Source: Siphonodentalium dalli | Taxonomy: Eukaryota; Mollusca; Scaphopoda; Gadilida; Siphonodentaliidae | Direction: 5' to 3' | Length of the DNA stretch: 64,000 nucleotides | Assembly: GCA_032622095.1 (NCBI GenBank) | Contig: CP136069.1 | Span: 163,051,043 to 163,115,042, forward strand | Shown here: piece after piece, positions 44,400 through 55,881 of the stretch | How positions within the stretch are numbered: the stretch's first letter is position 1 | How the letters are laid out: every line of letters begins with the position of its first letter | Notes under the pieces: model-generated | The model's input: the letters and a program-made list of their open reading frames with translations, nothing else | Told to the model about the DNA's origin: nothing | Database searches by the model: none | Made by a program: the position numbers and the translations under genes

Positions 44400-45263
44400 C
44401 ATTGAGGCTTCAGTAGACTAACAAAAGTGTTAAGGCATAATGCTAGATAATGGGCTGGTTGACAGACTAATCGGGAAATGGTTAGAAATTGTGGAATTGT
44501 GTGTATCATGTATAGTGACCTAAGTTTGCATATATAAGTAAACTTGTCCTGATTCAACTATTGCGTAGATCATTGTGCGCATGGAAAAAGAGCGAGCAAC
44601 TGTCTCAAACATTAATGTGACTATCAATGGGTAGAAAATATCTGTCATCAGTGCATCAAGCCATTCAGTGAATTATTTGCATGTCCTTCAACTCAGATGA
44701 TCTCTCGCAAGACCGAAAGTATCCAAGTCTGGTATAGTGCTGTGGCTGCTTGTCATCTATATATATAAACGAGTAGGATCTGTCGGGATTTTTCTCTCAA
44801 ACCCCTGGACCGAGTTCAACCAAATTTGGTGTGGTGAATCGGGGTACCCTGGCGGATGTTATAATGGTATTAGTTTTTCAAAATTGTTAATTAAAATAAA
44901 ATTGGTTCTGTTAAATTGAGCAAGGAATTCAATCTAAAAAAAATATATATTAAAACAATATATATAAATCAAAATGTTTCAATGACCAATTGTGCGTGAA
45001 GCGAACAAATGGGCCGCCGCTAAGTGAAGGCTCCGTCGAAGTTCAACATGCGTGCGAAGTCCAGCAAAGGTATCTCCGATGCTGAATATAGGCTCTCAAA
45101 AGGAAGCCTGTTTCAGCTAGTTTAGTATAATAGAAGTAAGTTGCTCCAGTAGACTAACATAAGTGGTATGGAATATGTTAGATAATGGGCTGGTTGACAG
45201 ACTAATCAGGAAATAGTTAGAAATTATGAAAATTTGTGTATTCTGCACAATGACCTCGGTTTA
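44400..45263. repeat. Direct duplication flanking a Helentron-like segment
   Basis: About 125 bp at 44404-44527 recur at 45140-45263. Shared phrases are CAGTAGACTAACA, GATAATGGGCTGGTTGACAG and ACTAATC, then GTTAGAAATT and ATGACCT-like. The 0.6 kb between them includes the Helentron-like segment listed separately. Confidence 0.75.
44757..45121 (+). mobile_element. Possible nonautonomous Helentron-like element
   Basis: The segment begins TCTATATATATAAACGAGTA, passes through CTGGACCGAGTTCAACCAAA and TTTGGTGTG, and ends near AGCTAGT. An AT-rich start, a CCGA..CAACCAAATTTGG phrase and a CTAGT end are common in short Helentron-type repeats. I found no clear terminal hairpin here, so this is tentative. 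Confidence 0.35.
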
Positions 45264-46939
45264 CAGATGATCAGCAATTTATAAAACATTTTGTTTTTCA
45301 ATTAAAATAGCTTCTGAGACAGGTTGAATTGTTATTTGAACTAATTGAGATCATTCCCAGTCATAAGAGTGATATCAGTAGAGTTTTATGAGATTTAGAC
45401 CAATTTTAGTGAAATTTGGGGGGGGGTGGGTGTCAGTAGAAAGTAGAAAAATAGTAGTAGAAAAATATTTTGTTTGCAGGTTTAGGGGTGGTGGGTCCCC
45501 GAAAATGCCAGATGCAAAAAAACGGCATACCTTCCTGCAAATTTGTTTTACTACCTCCCCCTGCTAACAGTGTGTTTTCTGCGGTGCATTTTGTCATCAG
45601 AATCAGTCAAGTTGAAAGTGTTTGTCGGAATGATGCAGTTTGAATAGTGGTAACGTACTATTATTATTTATGATTTACCCCGTGAATTCTTTTGGTAAAC
45701 TGGTATAGAAATGTCTATCTAGCTCATACACGCATAATACAAAATTGAAAATCAATTATAAATAGCTAGATTCTGCAAGATTTTGAGAAAAAAAAGCTGT
45801 TAAAATAATCACAAGCAAAAATATTGTTATCTATGCTGGATTAATTAATAACAAGAAGCAACATTTCACCATTTATAATCAGACTTAATGGTATACTATT
45901 CTCTTAATTATATGCTTGACTTGAGTTATTAACTGGTATAATATTGATGAAACTTTCTTTCCTATAAAAGTAAATTCCCGATTGTTAAGCAACACTACAT
46001 ATATAGACACTTAGTTCAACTGGGTCTTGTGCAGTAAGTATAAAGCCGGGTTTGTCGGATGTTCCATAATTGTATATATACTCATGCGAACTTTGAAAAT
46101 CAAATTATGCCAATGATCGTGTGACGTCATGCACATAATTATACCAAACAGAGGACAGGCTGAGATTATGTGTGGTATTCGTATAGTTGTTCAAACGAAA
46201 TGCCATGGAAAATAACTGACTTTCAATCGGAAAAGTACGCATGTACTGCTGTATAAAGTCATCACATTGAACCATCGCGGACAATACATATATCTTTAAT
46301 CACACGCATTGTGTGAGAATACAAATGTTTGTGTGAGATATAGTTTCATTGGTTGACAGTATACGATTCATTTCACAGAGTCGCTGCTAGGCTAAACAAT
46401 GTTTTTCTCAGTTCAATGCAAAAGTCAAAAGTTTATTCTAAAAAAATCAATGATGGTATACAGAGCAAACAAAGACATTTACCACCATTGTCCAGTTGAA
46501 GCTTTAGATAAATTAAAGTCGCCAGAAAATTATTCGAAATAAAAAGTCGAAGTTGGACAATACTGAATTTCTTTATTCCATATTGATTTGTGAGGATGAA
46601 TATTTCCGCCTTCAAAATGCAAAGGCGTGCTTACAAATCATAATTCAAAGGACGCTTTCACGCCGTATACAATAACATGGTCGGTGTACTGATAGGATAC
46701 TTCCGGGTTCAATGTATAACACATTAAATGTGTTGTACATTAAACCCGGAAGTATACCAAATTTTGGTATCAATATGCTTCAATATTTCCAAAATAATCG
46801 GACATTATAAACTGATATTTAAGGACGCGATCTATGTCTATCGAACAACACAACACTGAAGTGTTGAGAATGCCATACATTTTGGGTATAGACCATTGCT
46901 AACTTAGATACTATCGATGTTTATATTGGCACATTAGTA
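45264..46939. other. Unassigned AT-rich DNA with one strong hairpin
   Basis: A G run lies at about 45418-45425. At 46698-46755 a hairpin has arms TACTTCCGGGTTCAATGTAT and GTACATTAAACCCGGAAGTA around ACACATTAAATGTGTT, itself self-complementary. No gene was seen. Confidence 0.5.
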
Positions 46940-46959
46940 ACACTAACGTCAGTTTCTGA

Positions 46960-47342
46960 CAATTGTTACCACATTTTGCGGTTAATTCACACGTATACCT
47001 ATCGGGGCAGAAAATTGCCTACGCACGATGGTCTAGTTTCTGTTTATGGTTATGTCGCGAAAATTTGACCAGATTTGTGCGTCTGATATTTGTGATGCAA
47101 TTTGTTAAAAATGTCACCGCAGTTACACAAATATTGCAGAACATGTTATTTGCGATTGTTCCGTCTGAGAGGAGCATAGGAATGCATTTTGGTTTACTTG
47201 CTTAGATCGCTTTGGCGTCAACACGTTTATTGCACAAGAGAGCTTATCCAAAAATGACAAAATCACTCTTTTATTGGGAAAGATTCCGGACGTCATCAGA
47301 AATAAAATAGGAGGTGGCGTTGAATTGATACATTTTCGTTAG
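46960..47342 (+). pseudogene. Probable LINE C-terminal relic
   Basis: In one frame, allowing stops, NIAEHVICDCS (47138 on) is followed by EEHRNAFW, then CLDRFGVNTFIAQESLSKND, KITLLLGKIPDVIRN and a stop at 47340. The EHVICDC piece resembles the end of the Cys/His motif that closes many LINE ORF2 proteins, and the following tail has the usual composition. Upstream frames are broken. Family assignment is not possible by eye. Confidence 0.45.
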
Positions 47343-49389
47343 TCATACTGGCCATCTTTGGAATATTTGATTATCTGATAGTTTAGACTAGATAATACGT
47401 AACCAATACGATTATAATCCAACAAATTTGTAACAGTGTTCCCCCTTTATGTACTAATATTTGTCATCGGGAAACAGGCAACCAAAAAACTATACGCCCA
47501 ACACACAGGCAAGAAAATAGGGTCATGTTCCCTGAAGAATGTGACAACAAAGAGCGTTTGTTTGATGAATTGTCCCGAGATGGTATAAAATAAAGAACGT
47601 TTGTCTGGAGAGTTAAACCAATAATACATTACAGTGTCAGTCCGCATATAATAAAACATAACTTTAGTACTATATTATATCCATGTCATGCGTGTATGCC
47701 ACACCATCGGGACAACTTCGGTTTCTGGGGGAGAATGTGTCTATTTCTCAAACAAAGTGGTCTTGATTGATCTACAGGGCCGTTTTCATATACATTAAGG
47801 GAATTCAAATAACGCTTAAGTATACTTAATGTCCAATTATTAATAAACACAAATAATGGTATCCCGTGTTGATTACCTGGATTACCTGAACTGTGATTTT
47901 GATGACATTATTTGGTTTGGCGTTGGCTCTATTGTAGAGGTTCAAATAAGTCAATATACTCCGGTGGTATGATCGTAGCAAGAGCAGTAACTCTACATAT
48001 ACTCATCTTCTTGTGCATTTAGCTCTCGGGTGAGTTTGCGATCCTGTTCATTTCCACCCGTCACAAGGACACGCTGCAACGTCAGCCTGCAAGGCAGAGT
48101 TCAGTCCCATCACTTCGCTGGTCTGACCGCTGCCGTCACGTATATTTTCGTAATTGAATCTGACATTTTTTATTTAAGTGTTTTGTCAGTTACAATTCAT
48201 TCTGACTTGATCTGGCCAATGTTCAAATGAATATGGACAGTTCGGTTTCTCGGAATAATGCAAAATGTATTGTAACCGACAGAAGTCTTAACTAACTGAT
48301 GTGTATGTGGTGGCAGTGGTCAGGCCAGCATAACAGGGGACTGAACTCTACATTGTAGTTCTCGTTGGGGATACTTGATTGGCGGATATTTTCAGTGAAC
48401 ACATCTTGAAGTTTGCGATGATTCATTGGTACTGCATGATGCTTAATTTATTTAACTAATTCCAACGAAACGGGCATGACTCAGTTGAACCTCAAAAGTA
48501 TTTGTTTTTGTTTTTTGTATACGTAATTTGACAGTTCCCCGCGGACAATATGTCGATGACTCGATAGATACATGAACATAACTCGAGAGCTATTTAACAT
48601 ACTTGTATCACTATCAGTTTTTGGTGCCCCTCCCCTCCCCAATCATGACTCAAACAGCATGGTCATTTAACGTTCAGGACGACAGGGTTCAAAGGGTTTT
48701 AAGATGCCAATTTGGATTCGAACCATTTTCAATTATCCCGAAAACAAGCAAAGTGGCAATAGGGACGCAATTGTATGGAGCTTGACTGTCAATCAAGACT
48801 TGCAGGAATATACCATTACAAAGAAGGAGACTATCGTTTTAAACCAGATGAATTGCCATGAATTACATTTAAGTACAAATCAAATAACTATTTGCACTTA
48901 AGTCTAAATAAATCAAAAATGTGAAAACGGTTTACCATAGAAACTTCCATGCGTTGTTGGAAATGGGCACTAAATTAATTTGTCAGTTCATGTTCAGTGT
49001 GAATACACGTAACGAATATTGATTTTGTCGTCGAAGTACCGATACGTGTAGTTGGTATAGGGTCGAGACTCGAAAGCTCTACCAATACCATGCATCGTGG
49101 GAATGGGTGCTAATATGGTATTTTAATTTGCCAGTTCGGTGTGGACATAATAAAGAATGCTGTCTTTGTTATGAAAGTTGTGCATTGAGCGTGGAATCGA
49201 AAGAGTACCGATATACCCGGAAGATGGCGAATGAACACAGTCTGACCTCCCGCCACTAGATTCGCAGGAACTCGGTTAGAAAAACCACATTCCCGGGCCG
49301 GGACTAATTAATACAATATAAACAATACTGCCGACGCTAATTGATGCTCTTCCAATCTTTCAGTTGAGTTTAAATCTGATAAAAGAATG
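47343..49389. other. Long stretch without a recognised gene
   Basis: AAAGAGCGTTTG and AAAGAACGTTTG, part of a word scattered through the window, occur at 47550 and 47592. A tRNA-like B-box (GGTTCGAATCC, minus strand) lies at about 48713-48723, but no A-box was found. Nothing else was seen. Confidence 0.4.
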
Positions 49390-50460
49390 TTTAAAAGATT
49401 AAAAAGTGCGCGAAGCGCGCGCTGTTCAAGATATCATATATAATGTGCGGGAAGCGCACAATGGGGCCATATATAGGCCCATCAGGCGCCAAATATATAT
49501 AGTACTAGCAGGTGACCCGACTTCGTCCGGAAATTTACCTTGAATTTACCATTTTGAAGATCAAGGTCAGGTCGGAGTCACGATTTGACCGTCCAAAACA
49601 CTCCCCGGAAAAAAGTACACCTAGCGAAATCCGCCAGTTTTACCAAATTTGACATTGAATTGACCATTTTGAAGATCAAGGTCAGGTCGGGGTCACGATT
49701 TGACCAGTCCAAAACACTCCCCGGACAAAATTATCCCTAGGTATCAAATTTCGTCGAAATCTGTCCGGCAGTTTTCCCGGCCATAGCTAACAGACAAACA
49801 AACAGACAAACAAACAGAAGTCCCAAAATATATATTAGATATATATATATACTAGAAGGTGACCCGACTTCGTCCGGGATTTGACCTTGAATTGACCATT
49901 TTGAAGGTCAATGTCAGTTGGGGTAACGATTTGACCCGTCCAAAACACTGCCCGGACAAAGGTACCCGACAAAAGTACCCGTCGAAATCCATCTGGTTTT
50001 ACCAGATTTGACCTTGAATTGATGATATTGAAGGTCAAGGTCAGGTCGGGGTCACGACTCGATCCGTCCAATACCTCCAGTGGACAAAAGTAACCCTACG
50101 TATCAAATTTCGTCGAAATCCCATCAAAATTCGCGATTTGACCTTGAATTGACCCGATTTCAAGGTCAAGGTCACGTCGCACGGGAAAATTAATAGGCCT
50201 ATGACACTGTCCGGCCGAAAATACCCACACATACCAAGTTTCATCGAAATCCAGTGATATTCGTGCGTTTGACCTTGAAATGACCCGATTTCAAGGTCAA
50301 GGTCACGTCGCACGGGAAAATTAATAGGCCTATGTCACTCCCCGGCCGAAAATATTCCCACATAGCAAGTTTCATCGAAATCGGCTCGGTCGTTTTCGAG
50401 TCCATTGGAAACAGACAGACAGACACACAGATCTTCCAAAATATATAATAGATGAGAAGG
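49390..50460 (-). mobile_element. Two or more stacked Helentron-like units
   Basis: On the minus strand each unit starts in ATATATATCTAATATATATT, has a CTGTTTGTTTGTCTG run, a CCGGACAGATTTCGACGAAA box and repeated CAAGGTCAAATC-type cores. Each closes with GGACGAAGTCGGGTCACC followed by the terminal CTAGT (at 49504-49508 and 49851-49855, read on minus). Hairpins GTGCGCGAAGCGCGC and TGTGCGGGAAGCGCACA lie just beyond at 49407-49460. A CTAGT end with a nearby hairpin is the Helitron/Helentron pattern. There is no Rep or helicase ORF. A LINE-tail origin is the alternative. Confidence 0.45.
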
Positions 50461-51690
50461 TCGTTTTCGTTAGCCAAACGCGTACCCGTTTCAATGTGAA
50501 GATCACCTCGGGCGGAAAAACTTACCCGATGAAAATATCCACCGTTCCTTAACCCCTAAATACGAAGACAGACATAAGAATCACACAACACGCTCATGTT
50601 TGGATACAGACACACTCGTGTCTGGCCACAGACGTAATAATCATACTACACGCATACGCTCTTTATCAACGACACTGTGGATACGAACGATCTTTAACTA
50701 TCATCGCGATTAACCCCACAGTCCCAAAGGATGGTCATTTTGGTGACTGAGAGTGGAGAAGGGGTGCTCGGAGCTTCTCCAAAACGGCAGTAAACATTGC
50801 CCGTGGAATTTTAACCTTAGATTGGAAGTTTGAGCTCAATCGGTCCAGCCGTTTTCCCGGCCATATCTAACAGACAAATAAACAGAAGTCCCAAAATATA
50901 TATTAGACTAGCATTTTGAAGGTCAAGGTCAGGTCGGGGTAACGATTTGACCCGTCCAAAACACTCCCCGGACAAAAACATCCCTAGGTATAAAATTTCG
51001 TCGAAATCCGTCCGTTTACCCGATTTGACCTTGAATTGACCATTTTGAAGGTCAAGGTCAGGTTGGGGTCACGATTTTACCCGTCGAAAACACTTCCCCG
51101 ACAAAAGTATCCCTAGGTATCAAATTTCGTCGAAATCCGTTTTTTATTTAATTTGAATTAATTCTGCCTTTTTAATCAAGAGAAATGATGGTACCCGTCC
51201 CGTGATGGTACCCGTCCCTAAAAGAGGTACGTTTGTGGGTACCCGTTTGAAGGTGAAGATCACCTCGGGCGGAAAAACTTACCCGATGAAAATCTCCCCC
51301 GTTCCTTGGAACCCCTAAGTACGAAGACAGAAATAAAAATCACACAACACGCTCATGTCTGGATACAGACACACTCACGTCTGGCCCCAGACATAAGAAT
51401 CATACTACACGCATACGCTCTTTATCAACGACACTGCGGATACGAACGCTCTTTAACTATCAACGCGATTAACTCCACAGTGCCAAGGACGGTCATTTTG
51501 GTGACTGGGAATGGAGAAGGAGTGCTCTGACGTTCCCAGAAGCGGTGCGATGACACTTCATCTGGATTGTATACCCTTAGATAGGAAGTTTGGGCTAAAT
51601 CCATCCGGCATTTTTCCCGGCCATAGCTAACAAACAAACAGACAGACAGAAGTCCCAAAATATATATTAGATATATAGTAATAAAGTAAA
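50461..51690. repeat. Block duplication within the Helentron-like cluster
   Basis: About 300 bp at 50470-50770 (GATCACCTCGGGCGGAAAAA, CTTACCCGATGAAAAT, AACACGCTCATGT, ACGCATACGCTCTTTATCAA, GGTCATTTTGGTGACTG) recur at 51235-51535, so the period is about 767 bp. Between and after the copies lie further units of the AAGGTCAAGGTCAGGT core and two AGAAGTCCCAAAATATATAT ends. Confidence 0.75.
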
Positions 51691-52152
51691 ATATCTTGAT
51701 TATTGGTTGGGGAGAGGGGGGGGTAGAAAATACAGTTTTATTGAAATAAAGTGTTCCCATGGGCAGCAGTGTCTGTGTGTGTGTGATCCTTATAGGCTGC
51801 ATGCTGAATACAGGCTCCCAATGGGGTCCGTTTGAGATCAAAATGAGCCGCAAGACCCCCCCCCCCCCCCTCTCGCTGAATAAAGGTATAAAGGTTCCCG
51901 AATTGAGTATGTTTCAGGTATTATACAGTAATGTTTAAAGTAATTAGCTGGCTTTTTGTTGTTCAATATGTCTATGCGAATATGTGTGGTGGGTGGGGGT
52001 GTAGAAATACAGTTTAGTGAAATAAAGTGTTCCCTCGCGCATCCAGTGAGACAAAAAAAAAGGAGAAGCATGACCATTCCATTTCTAATATAGAAATTAT
52101 CATTTGTTCATTACTGCGGACACTAGAAAGTATAACAAAGAACATTTATATA
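51691..52152. other. Unassigned DNA with homopolymer runs
   Basis: A C run lies at about 51857-51869. GGGTAGAAA(A)TACAGTTT, then AAATAAAGTGTTCCC occurs twice (51721 and 52000), a direct repeat about 280 bp apart. No gene was seen. Confidence 0.5.
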
Positions 52153-52183
52153 CCCGTCATTTTGTGACGGGCAATCCCCTAGT
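52153..52183 (+). mobile_element. Helitron/Helentron-type 3' terminus
   Basis: A hairpin CCCGTCA/TGACGGG (52153-52159 with 52165-52171) is followed 7 bp later by CTAGT (52179-52183), the classic terminal hairpin plus CTAGT of Helitron-type rolling-circle elements. The matching 5' start could not be placed. Confidence 0.55.
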
Positions 52184-52478
52184 ATATAATAAATATCCAG
52201 CATTTTAGGAACATGTACACCCGCGTTAGGTGAATAGTGCGCGAACATTAATTTAATATCCTGTCAGCTACTGGGATCTTGACACCCGATTGAATGCCGA
52301 ACAAAGCGAATGACATTATGAAATAACCAGCATGGGGTACATCGGTATTTCGTGGAAATTCAGTGTGTATTACAACTCATTCAAATTCGATTAATATTAA
52401 ACGTAACCAGCCTATCGGGAGACGCGTATGTACCAGGAAGTTTTGATACTTGAACCGATATGAGCGCTTTATAAATCA
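52184..52478. other. Unassigned DNA
   Basis: No recognised feature. Confidence 0.5.
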
Positions 52479-52486
52479 CTATCGAC

Positions 52487-54789
52487 CGGTCCTACTAAAA
52501 CCCGACCGCACCCGACCGCACCCGACCGCACCCGACCGGACCGCCCCCAGGGGTCCGAGCGAGATGGGGTTTGCACTATCGTGTAGAATGGACCCGAATG
52601 TACCAAAGTTCCAATCCCCAAGTCGATAGCTCGAGCGGTCACGGCACTGTTAACCCCTGACTGGCGGCCGTTTCCGCCAGGTACGGGAAATCCGAAAAGG
52701 CGCCGACCGCACCTCCCCTGACTGCCTGACCACGGAAATGGACACTATATCATGAAGTGAATACCCATATGCATCCATGGGCGATCGGACAAGACGCTAG
52801 CTGCAGCGGAAGTGAATAAATTAACCCATACGCTGCTGCCGAATTCGCTATAAATGTACGCAAAAATGCCGAAATTAACACCCGCCGACCGGACCGCCCC
52901 TATGGGTCCGATCGTGATGGGGTTTGCACTAACGTGTAGAATGGACCCGAATGTACCATAGTTCCAATCCTCAAGTCGATAGCTCGAGCGGTCACGGCAC
53001 TGTTAACCCCTGACTGGCGGCCGTTTCCGCTAGGTACGGGAAATCCGAAAAGGCGCCGACCGCACCTCCCCTGACTGCCTGACCACGGAAATGGACATTA
53101 TATCATGAAGTGAATACCCATATGCATCCATGGGCGATCGGACAAGTCGCTAGCTGCAGCGGAAGTGAATAAATTAACCCATACGCTGCTGCCGAATTCG
53201 CTATAAATGTACGCAAAAACGCCGAAATTAACACCCGCCGACCGGACCGCCCCTATGGGTCCGAGCGAGATGGGGTTTGCACTATCGTGTAGAATGGACC
53301 CGAATGTACCAAAGTTCCAATCCCCAAGTCGATAGCTCGAGCGGTCACGGCACTGTTAACCCCTGACTGGCGGCCGTTTCCGCCAGGTACGGGAAATCCG
53401 AAAAGGCGCCGACCGCACCTCCCCTGACTGCCTGACCACGGAAATGGACATTATATCATGAAGTGAATACCCATATGCATCCATGGGCGATCGGACAAGT
53501 CGCTAGCTGCAGCGGAAGTGAATAAATTAACCCATACGCTGCTGCCGAATTCGCTATAAATGTACGCAAAAACGCCGAAATTAACACCCGCCGACCGGAC
53601 CGCCCCTATGGATCCGAGCGAGATGGGGTTTGCACTATCGTGTAGAATGGACCCGAATGTACCAAAGTTCCAATCCCCAAGTCGATAGCTCGAGCGGTCA
53701 CGGCACTGTTAACCCCTGACTGGCGGCCGTTTCCGCCAGGTACGGGAAATCCGAAAAGGCGCCGACCGCACCTCCCCTGACTGCCTGACCACGGAAATGG
53801 ACATTATATCATGAAGTGAATACCCATATGCATCCATGGGCGATCGGACAAGTCGCTAGCTGCAGCGGAAGTGAATAAATTAACCCATACGCTGCTGCCG
53901 AATTCGCTATAAATGTACGCAAAAACGCCGAAATTAACACCCGCCGACCGGACCGCCCCTATGGGTCCGAGCGAGATGGGGTTTGCACTGTCGTGTAGAA
54001 TGGACCCGAATGTACCAAAGTTCCAATCCCCAAGTCGATAGCTCGAGCGGTCACGGCACTGTTAACCCCTGACTGGCGGCCGTTTCCGCCAGGTACGGGA
54101 AATCCGAAAAGGCGCCGACCGCACCTCCCCTGACTGCCTGACCACGGAAATGGACATTATATCATGAAGTGAATACCCATATGCATCCATGGGCGATCGG
54201 ACAAGACGCTAGCTGCAGCGGAAGTGAATAAATTAACCCATACGCTGCTGCCGAATTCGCTATAAATGTACGCAAAAATGCCGAAATTAACACCCGCCGA
54301 CCGGACCGCCCCTATGGGTCCGATCGTGATGGGGTTTGCACTAACGTGTAGAATGGACCCGAATGTACCATAGTTCCAATCCTCAAGTCGATAGCTCGAG
54401 CGGTCACGGCACTGTTAACCCCTGACTGGCGGCCGTTTCCGCCAGGTACGGGAAATCCGAAAAGGCGCCGACCGCACCTCCCCTGACTGCCTGACCACGG
54501 AAATGGACATTATATCATGAAGTGAATACCCATATGCATCCATGGGCGATCGGACAAGTCGCTAGCTGCAGCGGAAGTGAATAAATTAACCCATACGCTG
54601 CTGCCGAATTCGCTATAAATGTACGCAAAAATGCCGAAATTAACACCCGCCGACCGGACCGCCCCTATGGGTCCGATCGTGATGGGGTTTGCACTAACGT
54701 GTAGAATGGACCCGAATGTACCATAGTTCCAATCCTCAAGTCGATAGCTCGAGCGGTCACGGCACTGTTAACCCCTGACTGGCGGCCGT
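52487..54789 (+). repeat. Left arm: 353-bp tandem units
   Basis: GATGGGGTTTGCACTA recurs every 353 bp (52563, 52916, 53269 and on). Two unit types alternate irregularly, one with CCGAGCGAGATGG and TATCGTG and one with CCGATCGTGATGG and TAACGTG. Units contain GTCGATAGCTCGAGCGGTCA, GACTGGCGGCCGTTTCCGCC, ATGCATCCATGGGCGATCGG and GCTAGCTGCAGCGGAAGTGA. The array stops abruptly at GGCGGCCGT. It is markedly G+C-richer than the rest of the window. Confidence 0.95.
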
Positions 54790-55086
54790 AGCTGTTCTAT
54801 AGCGTTCCACCGTGCAAACATGAACGCATGATCCTGGTTAAAAAGCCGATTTGCATGTAGACACAAAAACATTTTTAACTATTTTTTCTTATAACCTCGC
54901 ATAGGGTGGAATCGTACCAATATGAAAGCAGCGCGGCGATTGTCGTGGGTCGGATTATAGAGCCGAGTTGGCAACAAAAATCGTTATTTTGACTATATAT
55001 GGCCGCGTCCATAATCCATAGACGTTCGTGGTATGGCACACATGAATATGAAAGGATTTCGGGATGACAACATTGGTTCTGACTAC
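54790..55086. other. Interior of the 8.7 kb element, left part
   Basis: No coding sequence or repeat was recognised. Confidence 0.5.
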
Positions 55087-55881
55087 AGCCCCGGTTCCAT
55101 ATTCCCGATTTTCTGTCCCGAATTAGTATATTCGGCACAAATTCGGGACCAGACCAAATCGGCAGCATTCGAAAGAATTCTGGACGAGTTTTATTCCAAA
55201 AAGCCGCCGAACTGATGCCGAATTATGACAAAATTTAATCGTCCCGAACATTGCCGAGTATTCCAGAATTCTTCCGAATATCTTCCCGAATGATCAAGAA
55301 TTATCCCGAACTTTCGTGCGAGTGGCTGCCAAATTGCCCAGATTACTACCGACTTACACCGAATTGTTGCCGAATACCCCGAATCAATGCCGAACTGGTA
55401 CCGAATTGATGCCGAATAGATACCGAATTGGTATTCAATTGCTGCCGAACGTCCCGAATCGATGCCGAATTTTGCAGATACACCGGATCTCAGTATAAAA
55501 GCAGCCATACATGGCGAATTCGGGAATAACCTACCGAATACTGCCGACTACTCCAGAATATCCACCCGAATATTGCCGAATACTGCCGACTACTCCCGAA
55601 TAGGTGCCGAATTGCTCCCGAATTTCTCCCGATGATTTACAAATCGGGAGCGATTCGGCTTGGTTCCCGATAGTTTTGAACATTTCAAAACTGTCGGGAG
55701 CGAGTCCAGAATTGTCCCGAATCGACCCCGATAGTACCGATATCCCCGATCATGGTCGGGGGTAAAAATCACTGTCCCGACTCATCCCGAACTTAATCCA
55801 CGATTTTTGCAAAATTATAATTCGGGAGTCATTCGGGAACATTCGGGGTGGGAAATCGGGGATATGGAACCGGGGCTTACA
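55087..55881. mobile_element. Nested CCGAAT-rich element with inverted ends
   Basis: The ends are inverted: AGCCCCGGTTCCATATTCCC on the left, AGCCCCGGTTCCATATCCCC on the right strand, continuing CGATTT. The interior is dominated by degenerate words around GCCGAAT(T/A) and CCCGAAT in both orientations, with GCCGAATTG especially dense at 55360-55470. There is no ORF of note. TAC/TTA-like flanks are not clear enough to assign a superfamily. Confidence 0.7.

Noticed and set aside
48713-48723. tRNA or SINE at a GGTTCGAATCC box
   Set aside because: No A-box at the right distance and no cloverleaf arms were found.
49835-50477. Overlapping minus-strand ORFs of 78-90 codons
   Set aside because: They translate the tandem CAAGGTCA units of the Helentron-like cluster and are broken and repetitive.
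52500-52545. Telomere-like (CCCGACCGCA)n
   Set aside because: It is a short 10-bp repeat at the end of a transposon arm, mirrored in the other arm, and does not match known telomere units.
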